Origin: Zoogloeaceae bacterium
GTDB lineage: Bacteria; Pseudomonadota; Gammaproteobacteria; Burkholderiales; Rhodocyclaceae
Length of the DNA stretch: 64,000 nucleotides
Assembly (NCBI GenBank): GCA_024235635.1
Contig: JACKMA010000002.1
Coordinates: forward strand, 558,001-622,000
Direction: 5' to 3'
Shown: piece by piece, positions 34,789-45,359 of the stretch
Layout: each line of letters begins with the position of its first letter
Position numbering within the stretch: position 1 is the first letter of the stretch
Program-made: the position numbers and the translations under genes
The notes under the pieces: generated by a model
What the model saw: only the letters and a program-made list of their open reading frames with translations
Database searches by the model: none
Told to the model about the DNA's origin: nothing

Positions 34789-36276
34789 TCAGGCGGCGCG
34801 GTCGTTCTTGCCACCGGCCACGGCCAGGACGCCGCTGGCCGCGAGTTCGTCATATACGGCGGCACAGGCCGCTTCGATCTGTTCCATCGCGTGCTCGCCG
34901 TTCGGCATGATGCCGGCCTCCTCGAGGCGGCCCCACGGCTCGAACCCGATTTTCGAGCACAGCACGACCTCGCAGTCCGACAATGCTGCGATGGTTCGGT
35001 CGAGAACCGATTCGCCGTCGCCACACGTGTCGTCGCCGGCGCAATAGAGGTCTGTCTTTCGTGGTGCAAGGAAGCGGACACCGGCGCTCGAGGCTTCGTA
35101 CACCAGGAATTCGCGGGCGTGGCCGAAGTGCTGGTTCACCAATCCCTGGCCGCTGCTGGCGACGGCGATCCGGATCGGCCGCAGATCGGTCCGAAGGACG
35201 GGAGCCGCCGCCTGTTCGCGCTCGGCGCGCCTGGCGTTCAGCTCGGCGGTGATGCCGGCCCGGACCTCGGCGCGCACCTGCATCGCCTTGTCGTAGTCGA
35301 TGTCCATCGCGGCGATCTTGTCGAGCGTGAACTCCTCGCCCCGGTCCTCGCCGAGCAGGCCGACGGCGTCGGCGCGGCACTGGCGACAGTGACGCATCAT
35401 GTTCATGTCGCCGGCACAGGCGTCCTGCAGGTCCTGGAGTTCGTCGGCGGTGGGGCCGCGCTGGCCGGTCAGACCGTAGAAGGTACCGTGCTCGGCTTCG
35501 GCGATCAGCGGCATGACGTTGTGGAGGAAGGCGCCCTTGGCCTTGACCACCCGCGACACTTCCTTCAGGTGCTGATCGTTGATGCCCGGGATCATCACCG
35601 AATTGACCTTCACCAGGATGCCGCGCGCGGTCAGCATCTCGAGGCCCTTCTGCTGTTGCTCGATCAGAATGCGCGCAGCCTCGACGCCGAACACCCGCTT
35701 GTTCTGCCAGAAGATCCACGGATAGATCCTGGCGCCGATTTCCGGATCGAGACAGTTGATCGTGATGGTGACGTGGTCGATGTTGTGGCGGGCCAGTTCC
35801 TCGACCGACTCGGGCAGCGCCAGGCCATTGGTCGATACGCACAGCTTGATGTCCGGCGCCTCGGCCGACAGCCGGCGGAAGGTCTCGAAGGTCCGCTGCG
35901 GATTCGCCAGCGGATCACCCGGGCCGGCGATGCCGAGCACGCTCATCTGTGGAATCGCCGCGGCCACTGCCTTGGTCTTCAATACCGCCTGGTCCGGCGT
36001 CAGCAGCTCGGATACCACGCCCGGACGTGACTCGTTGGAGCAGTCGTACTTGCGATTGCAGTAGTGGCACTGGATGTTGCAGGCAGGCGCCACGGCCACG
36101 TGCATCCGCGCGAAGTAGTGATGCGCGTCCTCGGAATAACAGGGATGGTCCTGCACCTTGGCGCGGATCGCGTCGGGAAGGTGGGAGAGCTGCTCGCCGC
36201 TGGAGCCACAGGAGCTCGCGCTGCAGCCGCCGCCGGCAGATTCGGCCGGCATCTGTCCGATCACTGGTAGTTCCAT
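34789..36276 (-). CDS. nifB: NifB, radical SAM FeMo-cofactor core synthase
   Basis: This 495-residue enzyme makes NifB-co, the [8Fe-9S-C] core of FeMo-cofactor, using S-adenosylmethionine. The radical SAM motif is ACNIQCHYCNRKYDC (~residue 68). Conserved GIAGPGDPLANP and RADAVGLLGEDRG regions follow, with a C-terminal NifX-like domain from about residue 385 (IRIAVASSGQGLVNQHFGHA). ATG at 36276 fits the gagg ribosome site; one nine bases upstream is alternative. It heads an operon with fdxN, nifO, a flavodiiron gene, two ferredoxins and nifQ, preceded by sigma-54 signals. Confidence 0.97.
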   Translation of the reverse strand: MELPVIGQMPAESAGGGCSASSCGSSGEQLSHLPDAIRAKVQDHPCYSEDAHHYFARMHVAVAPACNIQCHYCNRKYDCSNESRPGVVSELLTPDQAVLKTKAVAAAIPQMSVLGIAGPGDPLANPQRTFETFRRLSAEAPDIKLCVSTNGLALPESVEELARHNIDHVTITINCLDPEIGARIYPWIFWQNKRVFGVEAARILIEQQQKGLEMLTARGILVKVNSVMIPGINDQHLKEVSRVVKAKGAFLHNVMPLIAEAEHGTFYGLTGQRGPTADELQDLQDACAGDMNMMRHCRQCRADAVGLLGEDRGEEFTLDKIAAMDIDYDKAMQVRAEVRAGITAELNARRAEREQAAAPVLRTDLRPIRIAVASSGQGLVNQHFGHAREFLVYEASSAGVRFLAPRKTDLYCAGDDTCGDGESVLDRTIAALSDCEVVLCSKIGFEPWGRLEEAGIMPNGEHAMEQIEAACAAVYDELAASGVLAVAGGKNDRAA

Positions 36277-36312
36277 GGAGGGCATCCTCGATTTGCCTGA
36301 TGACTCGACAGC

Positions 36313-36327
36313 GCAAGTGCCGTGCCG
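36313..36327 (-). promoter_or_regulatory. Sigma-54 promoter of nifB operon
   Basis: On the minus strand the site reads CGGCACGGCACTTGC: the -24 box has one change (C for T), the -12 box is perfect and the spacing is GG-N10-GC. It lies 37 bp upstream of the nifB start. Confidence 0.88.
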
Positions 36328-36405
36328 AATGTCGTCCCTCCTTGAATATCAATCGCTTGCCACCTTTATCCGGCGCCGTGGGCAGCCACATGTCGGACAT
36401 CCGAC

Positions 36406-36421
36406 TGTCGTCTACGCGACA
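36406..36421. promoter_or_regulatory. NifA-type upstream activator site of nifB
   Basis: The site reads TGT CGTCTACGCG ACA, 79 bp upstream of the nifB -24 box. A degenerate second copy (TGT-N10-ACT, 36391-36406) abuts it. The site also faces the divergent PepSY/cytochrome genes, for which no clear -24/-12 element was found. Confidence 0.8.
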
Positions 36422-36548
36422 GACGAGGCGCGGCGATGCCTTACATCCGGAAACCATCCGGCATCGCGGGTTAAGCCCGGGTTAATGCGGCACGCGCAAT
36501 CTCGGCCGTGCTGAAGCATCACTTTCAAACCTTCGAGAGGAACGACAC

Positions 36549-36830
36549 ATGAACACCAAGCAAACCATCCGCCGTCTGATCATCGCCGCCGCTGCGGTCG
36601 GCTCCACGGCGGCGATCGCCGGCCCGACCTGCACGCAGGAACCGCGCACGGCCTGGATGACGCCGGAGCAGATGCAGCAACGCATTTACGACGCCGGCTA
36701 TGCCATCAAGAAGTTCAAGGTCACCGACGGCAACTGCTACGAGATCTACGGCCACGACAAGCGCGGCGGCCGGGTCGAGATCTACTACAACCCGGTGGAC
36801 GGTAGCGAAGTGCGCCGCAAGACGAGTTGA
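36549..36830 (+). CDS. Exported PepSY-type protein
   Basis: This 93-residue protein has a signal peptide (cationic MNTKQTIRR, hydrophobic to IAG) and a single PepSY-like repeat. Landmarks are WMTPEQMQQRIYDAGYAIKK and ITDGNCYEIYGHDKRGG-like GNCYEIYGHDKRGGRVEIY. Periplasmic single-PepSY proteins often accompany cytochrome b561-type membrane proteins, as here. It is divergent from nifB, 12 bp before the cytochrome gene. A ribosome site (gagagg) precedes the ATG. Function unknown; perhaps a regulator or electron/metal partner of the cytochrome (inference). Confidence 0.85.
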   Translation: MNTKQTIRRLIIAAAAVGSTAAIAGPTCTQEPRTAWMTPEQMQQRIYDAGYAIKKFKVTDGNCYEIYGHDKRGGRVEIYYNPVDGSEVRRKTS

Positions 36831-36841
36831 GGACGTCGCCG

Positions 36842-37375
36842 ATGATCGAGCCAGTGAGCGGTCGAATCCGGGTCTGGGATCTGCCGGTGCGGATCTTCCA
36901 CTGGTCGCTGGTGGCCTGCTTCGCGACCGCCTGGCTCAGTTCGGACGACGCCGAGGCGCTGCACCAGTGGGCCGGCTACCTGGCACTCGGCCTGGTAGCC
37001 ATCCGCACCCTCTGGGGATTCGTCGGAAGCCGCCACGCCCGGTTTTCCGACTTCGTGCCGTCACCGACGGATTTTTGCGAATATGCCGGTCAGGCGCTTC
37101 GCGGAAACGAGCCGCGCTATCTCGGACACAATCCGGCGGCCGCGGTGATGATCCTGTTCCTGCTGTCGATGATCATCTTCATCGGATTTTCCGGCTGGTT
37201 GATGACCACCGACATGGGCTGGGGCAACGACACGCTCGAGGAGATCCACGAACTCGCGGCGGAATTGGCGCTGACGGCGGTCGTCGTGCACGTCGCGGCG
37301 GCGATCTACGAGAGCGTGCATCAACGGGAGAATCTGGTCCGGGCGATGATCGACGGCTACAAGCGCGCGCGGTGA
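36842..37375 (+). CDS. Cytochrome b561-type diheme membrane protein
   Basis: This 177-residue protein has four transmembrane helices. It begins with VWDLPVRIFHWSLVACFATAW, whose His is a heme ligand, and has later His in LHQWAGYLALG, in EIHELAAELALT and in VVVHVAAAIYESVHQ, the pattern of Ni/Fe-hydrogenase-type or b561 cytochromes. It is predicted to carry electrons across the inner membrane, in partnership with a soluble or periplasmic c-type donor. It forms a two-gene unit with the PepSY protein and converges with nifA. Substrate unknown. Confidence 0.88.
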   Translation: MIEPVSGRIRVWDLPVRIFHWSLVACFATAWLSSDDAEALHQWAGYLALGLVAIRTLWGFVGSRHARFSDFVPSPTDFCEYAGQALRGNEPRYLGHNPAAAVMILFLLSMIIFIGFSGWLMTTDMGWGNDTLEEIHELAAELALTAVVVHVAAAIYESVHQRENLVRAMIDGYKRAR

Positions 37376-37387
37376 TCCGCCGCCGGT

Positions 37388-38940
<1,553 letters not shown>

Positions 38941-38941
<1 letters not shown>

Positions 38942-40560
38942 CACTCGAACTCCCGTGGCCCGCTCGGAAAGAACACCTCGAAGCGGCAACCATCACCATA
39001 GGCCGGATCGACCCGGATCAGCCCCGAATGCCTTGCCACCACTTCCTGCACCAGGGCGAGGCCCATGCCGGCATGGCGTCCGCCGGGACGGCCGATGCGG
39101 TAGAACGGTTCGAAGATCTTGTGCCGGAAGGCTTCTGCGATACCGGGCCCGGTATCCTCGATCAGCACGCGGACGCCATCGGGCACCACCTCGGTGATCA
39201 CCCGCAGCTCCCGCTGCGGTGATCGCGCACTGACCATCGCGGCCAGCGCGTTGTCGACCAACTGCTTGAACATCGTGCGCAGCGCCGTCGCGCGACCCGG
39301 GATCGCCGGCAATACGGCCGCCGGCCGCCAAACCACTGACACGCCCGCGGCAAGCAGCGCCGAGGTCGATACCGACAACACGTCGCGCAGAATTTCGTTC
39401 AGGTTCAGCGGTGCGGTCGATTCCTGCGATTCCTGCGGAATATTTTCCTGCAGGCGTGCAATCGCCCGTTGTCCGGCCTGGAGTGCTTCGCGCAGCACGC
39501 CGGACAGCGCCACCGGGTCGTTGCTGCCCCGACGTTCGAGCAGCTTCAACGCGGCATCGACCAGATTGACGGGCTCCTGCAACTGGTAGATGGCGCCATT
39601 GATGGTCTCGCGCAGGCTCTGCTTGAGTTCCCCTTCCGCCAGCAGCATCCGCAGCGCGCCGATCCGCTGCTCCTCCTGTCGTCGCTTGTGTTCGGTGATC
39701 TCCTCCATCACCAAGAGCATGTAGCTGCGCCGGGCGGGCTCGAAAAAGTTGTCGGAATTGGGGTCGGCTTCGTCGAACCAGGTGCCCGAGCACGAAAACC
39801 AGCGGATCGGACCGCCGCTGCGTTCGACGACGAATTCCTGCGCGGCGAAGCCTCCGGCCGGCAGCTCGATGCGACTGCCACGCGGCGGAAACAGCGATCC
39901 CAGCACGGCCTTCGCCGGCTCCACCCCGCCGAACAGGCTGTGCAGCTTCTTGTATTCGTGATTGTCCAGCAGCACCTTGCAGTCGACGTCGACCACCACC
40001 GTGGCGACCGGCGTCAGGTCGATCACGGTCTCGATCAATGCCTTCTGCCCGGCGACCTGCTGCTGCAGGCGGTACATCGCGGTGACATCGCGGTGGATCC
40101 CGACGAAATAGGCGTTGGCACCGTTGCCATCGAGAATCGGCGAGATCGTCAGTTCGGCGAGATAGCGGCTGCCATCCTTGCGCCGATTGACGAGGCGCCC
40201 ATGCCACGGTCGATGGTTCGACAGTTGCGACCACATGTCACGGTAGATCTCGACCGGGGTCGTGCGGTACGACAACAATGACTCGTTGCGACCGATGACC
40301 TCGGACGGCGCATAGCCGGTGACGTCCTGGAAGGCCCGGTTGGCGTAGAGGATGTTGGCCTTGGCATCGGTGATGGAGATCGCCACCGACGACTGATCGG
40401 TGGTTTCGACGAAGACCCGTGGCGGCAGGCCATGGCCGCTCGCCAGCAAGCCTTCGACGACGCCGACGACCTCCTCGGGCGCGCATCGCTCGAGGCGGGC
40501 AACCACTTCTTCCAGCGTCATGCATGACTGGGCTGGCACGAAACAGTCCGGTCTTTCCAT
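38941..40560 (-). CDS. nifL: NifL, redox/nitrogen-responsive anti-activator of NifA
   Basis: This 539-residue protein has two PAS domains, the first (~50-160) expected to bind FAD for redox sensing (SITDAKANILYANRAFQDVTGY) and the second (~165-290). A coiled-coil H-like region with INGAIYQLQEPVNL follows, then a GHKL ATP-binding domain (VDNALAAM, IEDTGPGIAE, GMGLALVQEVVARHSG). The phospho-acceptor histidine of true kinases is absent in the H-region, as in other NifL. NifL binds NifA under oxygen or excess nitrogen. Its upstream 444 bp hold an AT-rich island near 40681-40735 that could be a promoter. Confidence 0.96.
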
Positions 40561-40802
40561 GCTGCCTTCTCCTGCCGATGTCGGCTTCCGCGGCCCGCGG
40601 GTCGTTGCAGTGCACCATGCAAGAATCGGGCCGCCGCTAGAACGGGGCTCGACGGCGCTCCGTGAGTCACTTCGTGTCCATTAATAATATCTATTACTCA
40701 TATGGTTAGCGATCCTATTTGAAGTCTTACAGCAGGATTGATCAGCCACCGCAGGGGCACCGCTGCGGTGCATCGCGCTGCCGCAACGGGTGCCGTGCCG
40801 AC

Positions 40803-40818
40803 TGTCGCAAACGTGACA
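40803..40818. promoter_or_regulatory. NifA-type upstream activator site of rnf operon
   Basis: The site reads TGT CGCAAACGTG ACA with both half-sites complete. It stands 131 bp upstream of the rnfA -24 box and about 240 bp upstream of nifL, so it could also influence nifLA. Confidence 0.78.
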
Positions 40819-40949
40819 AGCCCGTCCGCGGCAGTGTCGTTTCACACATCACAAGGCACGCCATCCGGCCGCTGGCGGATTGCACGCTGCCTTTTTATTC
40901 AAAGGTCTGCGGGCGATATCGGGCGTTCCACAGGCCCCGCCTCGGGCCG

Positions 40950-40964
40950 TGGCACGCTTCGTGC
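40950..40964 (+). promoter_or_regulatory. Sigma-54 promoter of rnf operon
   Basis: The site reads TGGCACGCTTCGTGC: perfect -24 box, -12 box GTGC in place of TTGC, with GG-N10-GC spacing. It lies 40 bp upstream of rnfA. Confidence 0.82.
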
Positions 40965-41004
40965 GCCAGTGCAGTCGAGATCCCGGACTGCAGATGGAAG
41001 CGTC

Positions 41005-41586
41005 ATGAGCGAATTTCTGGTCCTGCTATTGACGACGGCGCTGGTCAATAACGTCGTGCTGGTCAAGTTCCTCGGGCTTTGCCCCTTTCTCGGCGTGTCG
41101 AAGAAGCTCGACGCCGCGATCGGCATGGGCCTTGCGACGACCTTCGTGCTGACCCTGGCTTCGGCTGCGAGCTGGATGCTCGAGCAGTGGCTGCTGCAGC
41201 CGTTCGGCCTCGGCTACCTGCGCATCGTCAGCTTCATCCTGGTGATCGCGGCCGCAGTCCAGTTCGTCGAACTCGCCATGCGCAAGTTCAGCCCCGAGCT
41301 GCATCAGGTTCTGGGGATCTACCTGCCTCTGATCACGACCAATTGCGCGGTCCTCGGCGTCGCCTTGCTGAACGTCCAGGAGGGCAGTGATTTCCTGCAT
41401 GCCCTGCTCTACGGCGTCGGCTCGGCGGCCGGCTTCACGCTGGTGATGGCGATGTTCGCCGGCGTGCGCGAACGCCTCGAACTGGCCACGGTGCCCGCCA
41501 GTTTCGCCGGCGCGCCGATCGCGCTGGTCACTGCGGGCCTGCTGTCGCTCGCGTTCATGGGATTTTCCGGCCTGCGGCTGGACTGA
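41005..41586 (+). CDS. rnfA: RnfA, membrane subunit of the Rnf complex
   Basis: This 193-residue protein has six transmembrane helices. The typical NNVVLVKFLGLCPFLGVSK loop is near residue 15 and TTNCAVLGVALLN in the middle. Rnf moves electrons between NADH and ferredoxin coupled to ion flow; in diazotrophs it supplies reduced ferredoxin/flavodoxin to nitrogenase. RnfA and RnfE form inverted membrane partners that may hold a cluster at their interface. It is first gene of a seven-gene operon under a sigma-54 promoter. Confidence 0.96.
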   Translation: MSEFLVLLLTTALVNNVVLVKFLGLCPFLGVSKKLDAAIGMGLATTFVLTLASAASWMLEQWLLQPFGLGYLRIVSFILVIAAAVQFVELAMRKFSPELHQVLGIYLPLITTNCAVLGVALLNVQEGSDFLHALLYGVGSAAGFTLVMAMFAGVRERLELATVPASFAGAPIALVTAGLLSLAFMGFSGLRLD

Positions 41587-41599
41587 CACGGAGCACGAG

Positions 41600-42127
41600 A
41601 TGCTGATTGCCGTCACCAGCCTGACCCTGATTGCCGGCTGCCTGGGATTGATCCTCGGATTCGCGGCCCGGCGATTCCATGTCGAACCGCCCGAGACGGT
41701 GTCGGAGATCGAGGCGATGCTGCCGGGCAGTCAATGCGGTCAATGCGGCTTTCCTGGCTGCGGCGGCGCCGCGGCGGCACTCGCCGAAGGCAGTGCACCG
41801 GTCACCCTGTGCCCGCCCGGCGGCCCTGCCCTGGCCCGGGCGCTGGCCGAAAAGCTGGGGGTCGCAGCCGATCTCGGCGCGATGGCCGAGCACGAACCGA
41901 CGATCGCGACCGTGCGCGAAGAGATCTGCATCGGCTGTACCAAGTGCTTCAAGGAGTGCCCGACCGACGCGATCCAGGGCGCCATGAAGCAGATCCATTC
42001 GGTGATGAAGGAAGCGTGCACGGGTTGCGGCAAGTGCGCGGACATCTGCCCGACCGAGGCGGTCTCGCTGGTTCCGCTGCCAACCACCCTGGGCAACTGG
42101 CGCTGGCGCGCCCCGGCCTGCGCGTGA
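41600..42127 (+). CDS. rnfB: RnfB, iron-sulfur subunit of the Rnf complex
   Basis: This 175-residue protein has one N-terminal membrane helix, then LPGSQCGQCGFPGCGG with four cysteines for a [4Fe-4S] cluster, and two ferredoxin motifs CIGCTKCFKECP and CTGCGKCADICP. It is the likely docking and entry/exit site for soluble ferredoxin on the cytoplasmic face. It lies 13 bp after rnfA and 14 bp before rnfC. Confidence 0.96.
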   Translation: MLIAVTSLTLIAGCLGLILGFAARRFHVEPPETVSEIEAMLPGSQCGQCGFPGCGGAAAALAEGSAPVTLCPPGGPALARALAEKLGVAADLGAMAEHEPTIATVREEICIGCTKCFKECPTDAIQGAMKQIHSVMKEACTGCGKCADICPTEAVSLVPLPTTLGNWRWRAPACA

Positions 42128-42141
42128 CGAGGAGTCGAAGC

Positions 42142-43671
42142 ATGGGATTCAGGGATCTGATGGACGAAGTCAAGCTGCGCTGGGGCGTACACCCGGCGGG
42201 CCACAAGGCCCTCACCAGCGAGTGCGCGATCGAATGCATGCCCTTGCCGGAACGCTTGACGCTGCCACTGGCGCAGCACATCGGTGCGCCGGCAAGGCCG
42301 GTCGTCACGCCCGGCCAACGGGTATTGCGCGGACAACTGCTGGCCGAGGCCGTCGGTGCGGTATCGTCACCGGTCCATGCGCCGAGCAGCGGGCGTATCG
42401 TCGACATCGGTGACTATCCGGTGGCCCATCCTTCCGGCCTGACGGCGGCAGCGATCGTGCTGAAGCCGGACGGGCTGGACGAGGCGGTCGATTTCGCCGA
42501 CTGCGACGATCCTCATGGCCTCGAACCCGCCGAGATCGCCCGGCGAGTCGCTGCCGGCGGCGTGGTCGGCCTCGGTGGTGCGACCTTCCCGGCGGCCGTC
42601 AAGCTTGGACTCGGCAGGCGCAATCCGGTGCAAACGCTGCTCCTGAACGGTGGCGAGTGCGAACCGTACCTGACCTGCGACGACCGTACGATGCGCGAAC
42701 GGCCCGAAGCGGTGATCGACGGTGCGCGCCTGATGGCACGGGCGCTCGGCGCGGAAGCGATCGTGATCGGCATCGAGCGCAACAAGCCGGCGGCGATGGT
42801 GGCGATGCAGAGCGCCGCCGCTGCCCATCCGGAGATTTCGGTGCGCGGCCTGCCGGCCCGTTATCCGATGGGCTCGGAGAAACAGCTGGTGCACTTCCTG
42901 ACCGCTGTCGAAGTGCCCGCCGGCGGCCTCTCGGCCGAGGTCGGTGTCGTCGTCCATAACGTCGGCACCGCCGCCGAGATCAGCCGGGTGCTGCGCACCG
43001 GCGAGCCATTGACCCACCGCGCCGTCACCGTCAGCGGCGCGGCGATCGCGCGCCCGACCAATCTGCGGGTCGCGATCGGTACCGCGGTGTCCGCCGTGAT
43101 CGCCCACTGCGGTGGCGTCCGACGGGACGTCGCGCGCTACGTCATGGGTGGTCCGATGATGGGCATGCTGTTGCCGGGAACCGAGGTGCCGGTGGTCAAG
43201 GGCAGTTCGGGCGTCCTGGCGCTGGTTGCCGACGAGGCCGGCGGCGGTGAGGCGTCGCCCTGCATCCGCTGCACCCGCTGCGCCGGGGTCTGCCCGATCG
43301 GCCTGTTGCCTTTCGAAATGGCCGCACGCATCCGTGCCGGCAAGTCCGAGGCTGCGGTCGATATCGGCCTCAAGGACTGCATCGGTTGCGGCAGCTGCGC
43401 CTATACCTGTCCCGCGAAGATCCCGCTGTCGCACTACTTCAGCTTTGCCAAGGGATCGCTGGCGGCAGCAGAACGCGCCCGCCTGAAGAACGAGTCGATC
43501 GGCAAGCTGACGGCGGCCCGCAGTGCGCGGCTCGAACGCGAAGCACAGGAAAAGGCCGAGGCCGCCGCCCGTCGCAAGGCGGAACGTGAAGCCGCCAAGC
43601 GCGACGCGGCACGCGCGGTTGCAGCGGAAGCCGCCGCCGGGCGCCCGCAGGATTCGCAGGTGAGCGCATGA
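42142..43671 (+). CDS. rnfC: RnfC, NADH-binding subunit of the Rnf complex
   Basis: This 509-residue peripheral subunit resembles NuoF-type proteins. VGLGGATFPAAVKLG and LLLNGGECEPYLTCDD form the flavin/NADH site. Two ferredoxin motifs, CIRCTRCAGVCP and CIGCGSCAYTCP, lie near residues 374 and 413. A coiled, Ala/Arg/Lys/Glu-rich tail of about 70 residues ends the protein, as in other proteobacterial RnfC. Its stop overlaps rnfD as ATGA. Confidence 0.96.
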   Translation: MGFRDLMDEVKLRWGVHPAGHKALTSECAIECMPLPERLTLPLAQHIGAPARPVVTPGQRVLRGQLLAEAVGAVSSPVHAPSSGRIVDIGDYPVAHPSGLTAAAIVLKPDGLDEAVDFADCDDPHGLEPAEIARRVAAGGVVGLGGATFPAAVKLGLGRRNPVQTLLLNGGECEPYLTCDDRTMRERPEAVIDGARLMARALGAEAIVIGIERNKPAAMVAMQSAAAAHPEISVRGLPARYPMGSEKQLVHFLTAVEVPAGGLSAEVGVVVHNVGTAAEISRVLRTGEPLTHRAVTVSGAAIARPTNLRVAIGTAVSAVIAHCGGVRRDVARYVMGGPMMGMLLPGTEVPVVKGSSGVLALVADEAGGGEASPCIRCTRCAGVCPIGLLPFEMAARIRAGKSEAAVDIGLKDCIGCGSCAYTCPAKIPLSHYFSFAKGSLAAAERARLKNESIGKLTAARSARLEREAQEKAEAAARRKAEREAAKRDAARAVAAEAAAGRPQDSQVSA

Positions 43672-44720
43672 CCGCCCCGCAGCACTCACCCCACGCCCAC
43701 GACGGCGGCAGCGTCGGCCGGGTCATGGCGCAGGTCATGCTCGCGCTGACGCCGGTCACGCTGTGGGGCTTCTACCTTTTCGGTTGGCCGGCGATATGGA
43801 TGTGGCTGATCACCGTCGGCAGCGCGATGTTGTTCGAACTGGCATGTCTGCGCCTCGGCGGCGGCGGCCGCGCGACCCTGGGCGATGGCTCGGCGGCGCT
43901 GGCCGGCTGGTTGCTGGCGCTGACGCTGCCGCCATGGTCGCCCTGGTGGATCGCGGTGATCGGCAGCTTTGTCGCGATCTGCATCGCCAAGCACGCCTAC
44001 GGCGGACTCGGACAGAATCCGTTCAATCCAGCGATGGTGGCGCGGGTTGCGCTGTTGATCTCGTTTCCGCTGGAAATGACCCAGTGGGTGGCACCGGCGC
44101 CGATGTTCTCGGGCCTCGGCCCGGATCCGGTGGCCGCCCTCGAACGGCTGCTGTTCTCGACGCCGATTCCCGATGCGCTGACCAGCGCCACCCTTCTCGG
44201 CCAGGTCAAGGCCGAAGCGTCGCGCGGCGTCGATCTGCTGGCCAGCTTGCCGGCCTTGGGGGCGGGCGTGAGCGACGGGGTCGGCCACCATGCCGGCAGT
44301 CTGGGCGAGACCGGTAGCTGGTTGATCCTCGGCGGCGGACTGTTCCTGGTATATCGCGGCGTCATCGGCTGGCTGGTCCCTGTCGCCTTGGTCACCGGCC
44401 TGGCCGTGCCCGCAGCGATCGCCCATGCGATCGACCCAGCCCATCACCTCTCTGCCCTGCACCAAGTCTTCGCCGGTGCCGCGCTGCTCGGCGCCGTCTT
44501 CATCGCCACCGACCCGGTGAGCTCGCCGGCGAGCGCGGTGGGCAAGCTGATCTACGGACTGGCGATCGGCTTTCTGACCTGGGTGATACGAAGCTTCGCC
44601 GGCTTCCCCGAAGGCCTCGCCTTCGCCGTGCTGTTGATGAACGCCTGCGTGCCGATCATCGACCGCTTCACGCGACCGCGGATCTACGGACACGGCGCGA
44701 CCGCCGGGAGAGGCGCATGA
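43668..44720 (+). CDS. rnfD: RnfD, membrane subunit of the Rnf complex
   Basis: This 350-residue integral membrane protein has about nine to ten helices and shows homology to NqrB. The likely FMN-attachment region is ALTSATLLGQVK near residue 170, where Thr in SAT is the covalent site of the family. GGLGQNPFNPAMVARV and ATDPVSSPAS are further RnfD landmarks. It overlaps rnfC and rnfG by four bases each, indicating coupled translation. Confidence 0.95.
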   Translation: MTAPQHSPHAHDGGSVGRVMAQVMLALTPVTLWGFYLFGWPAIWMWLITVGSAMLFELACLRLGGGGRATLGDGSAALAGWLLALTLPPWSPWWIAVIGSFVAICIAKHAYGGLGQNPFNPAMVARVALLISFPLEMTQWVAPAPMFSGLGPDPVAALERLLFSTPIPDALTSATLLGQVKAEASRGVDLLASLPALGAGVSDGVGHHAGSLGETGSWLILGGGLFLVYRGVIGWLVPVALVTGLAVPAAIAHAIDPAHHLSALHQVFAGAALLGAVFIATDPVSSPASAVGKLIYGLAIGFLTWVIRSFAGFPEGLAFAVLLMNACVPIIDRFTRPRIYGHGATAGRGA

Positions 44721-45346
44721 TCGGCCATCAGACCCTCGAGCGGCTTCGCCCGACCATTCCTTTTCAGGCATCGATGCTGGCCCTGACGGTGATGCTGGCG
44801 AGTGCCGCGCTGAGCGTGGCCGACCGTGCCACGCGCCAGCCGATCGCCGATGCCGTGGCCCGCGATACGCGCGCATCGCTGGCCCAGGTCCTGCCGCCGG
44901 ACAGCTTCGACAACGACCCCGCAGCCGACGTGCTCGACACCAGCGACGGTGGCATGCCGGTGACCGTGCACGTCGCGCGCAAGAGTGGCGTGCCGACCGC
45001 CGTTGTGCTCGCGACCAGTACCCGGGGCTATGCCGGCGAGATCGGTCTGGTGGTCGGTATCTCGCGAGAACAACGCGTGCTCGGCGTTCGCGTCACACGT
45101 CACTCGGAAACCCCTGGGCTCGGCGACAAGATCGAAATCGCAAAAAGCGACTGGGTCGCTTCGTTCGCCGGCCGCCATCTGTCCGATCCCGAAACTGCCA
45201 AGTGGGCGGTGCGCAAGGACGGTGGCGTATTCGACCAGTTCGCCGGCGCGACGATCACGCCACGCGCCGTGGTCGCCGCCGTCAAGCGCTGCCTGGTGCT
45301 TTACCGAAGCGAGCACGAGCAATGGTTCTCCGTACGCAAGCCCTGA
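44717..45346 (+). CDS. rnfG: RnfG, flavin subunit of the Rnf complex
   Basis: This 209-residue protein is anchored by an N-terminal helix (SMLALTVMLASAALSV) with the bulk outside the cytoplasm. The FMN-binding domain includes GYAGEIGLVVGI, RHSETPGLGDKI and the AGATITPRAVV site, where Thr in GAT takes covalent FMN by ApbE-type transfer. It follows rnfD with an ATGA overlap. No apbE gene lies in the window, so flavinylation must rely on one elsewhere. Confidence 0.95.
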   Translation: MIGHQTLERLRPTIPFQASMLALTVMLASAALSVADRATRQPIADAVARDTRASLAQVLPPDSFDNDPAADVLDTSDGGMPVTVHVARKSGVPTAVVLATSTRGYAGEIGLVVGISREQRVLGVRVTRHSETPGLGDKIEIAKSDWVASFAGRHLSDPETAKWAVRKDGGVFDQFAGATITPRAVVAAVKRCLVLYRSEHEQWFSVRKP

Positions 45347-45359
45347 GGAGGGAACCGCG

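Larger units (their letters stand above)
40561..41004. other. Regulatory region between nifL and rnfA
   Basis: No gene is seen in this stretch. Toward nifL it holds an AT-rich island (40681-40735) with a TATTAT-like -10 and a TTCAAA-like -35, a weak candidate for the nifLA promoter. Toward rnfA it holds a NifA-type site and a -24/-12 promoter, listed separately. A near-miss second NifA site (TGT-N10-ATC, 40835-40850) lies between them. Confidence 0.55.

Noticed and set aside
36506..36519. Sigma-54 promoter for the PepSY/cytochrome genes
   Set aside because: Only the GG-N10-GC spacing matches; the flanking bases do not fit.
40835..40850. Second activator site before rnfA
   Set aside because: The right half reads ATC instead of ACA; only one exact site is claimed there.
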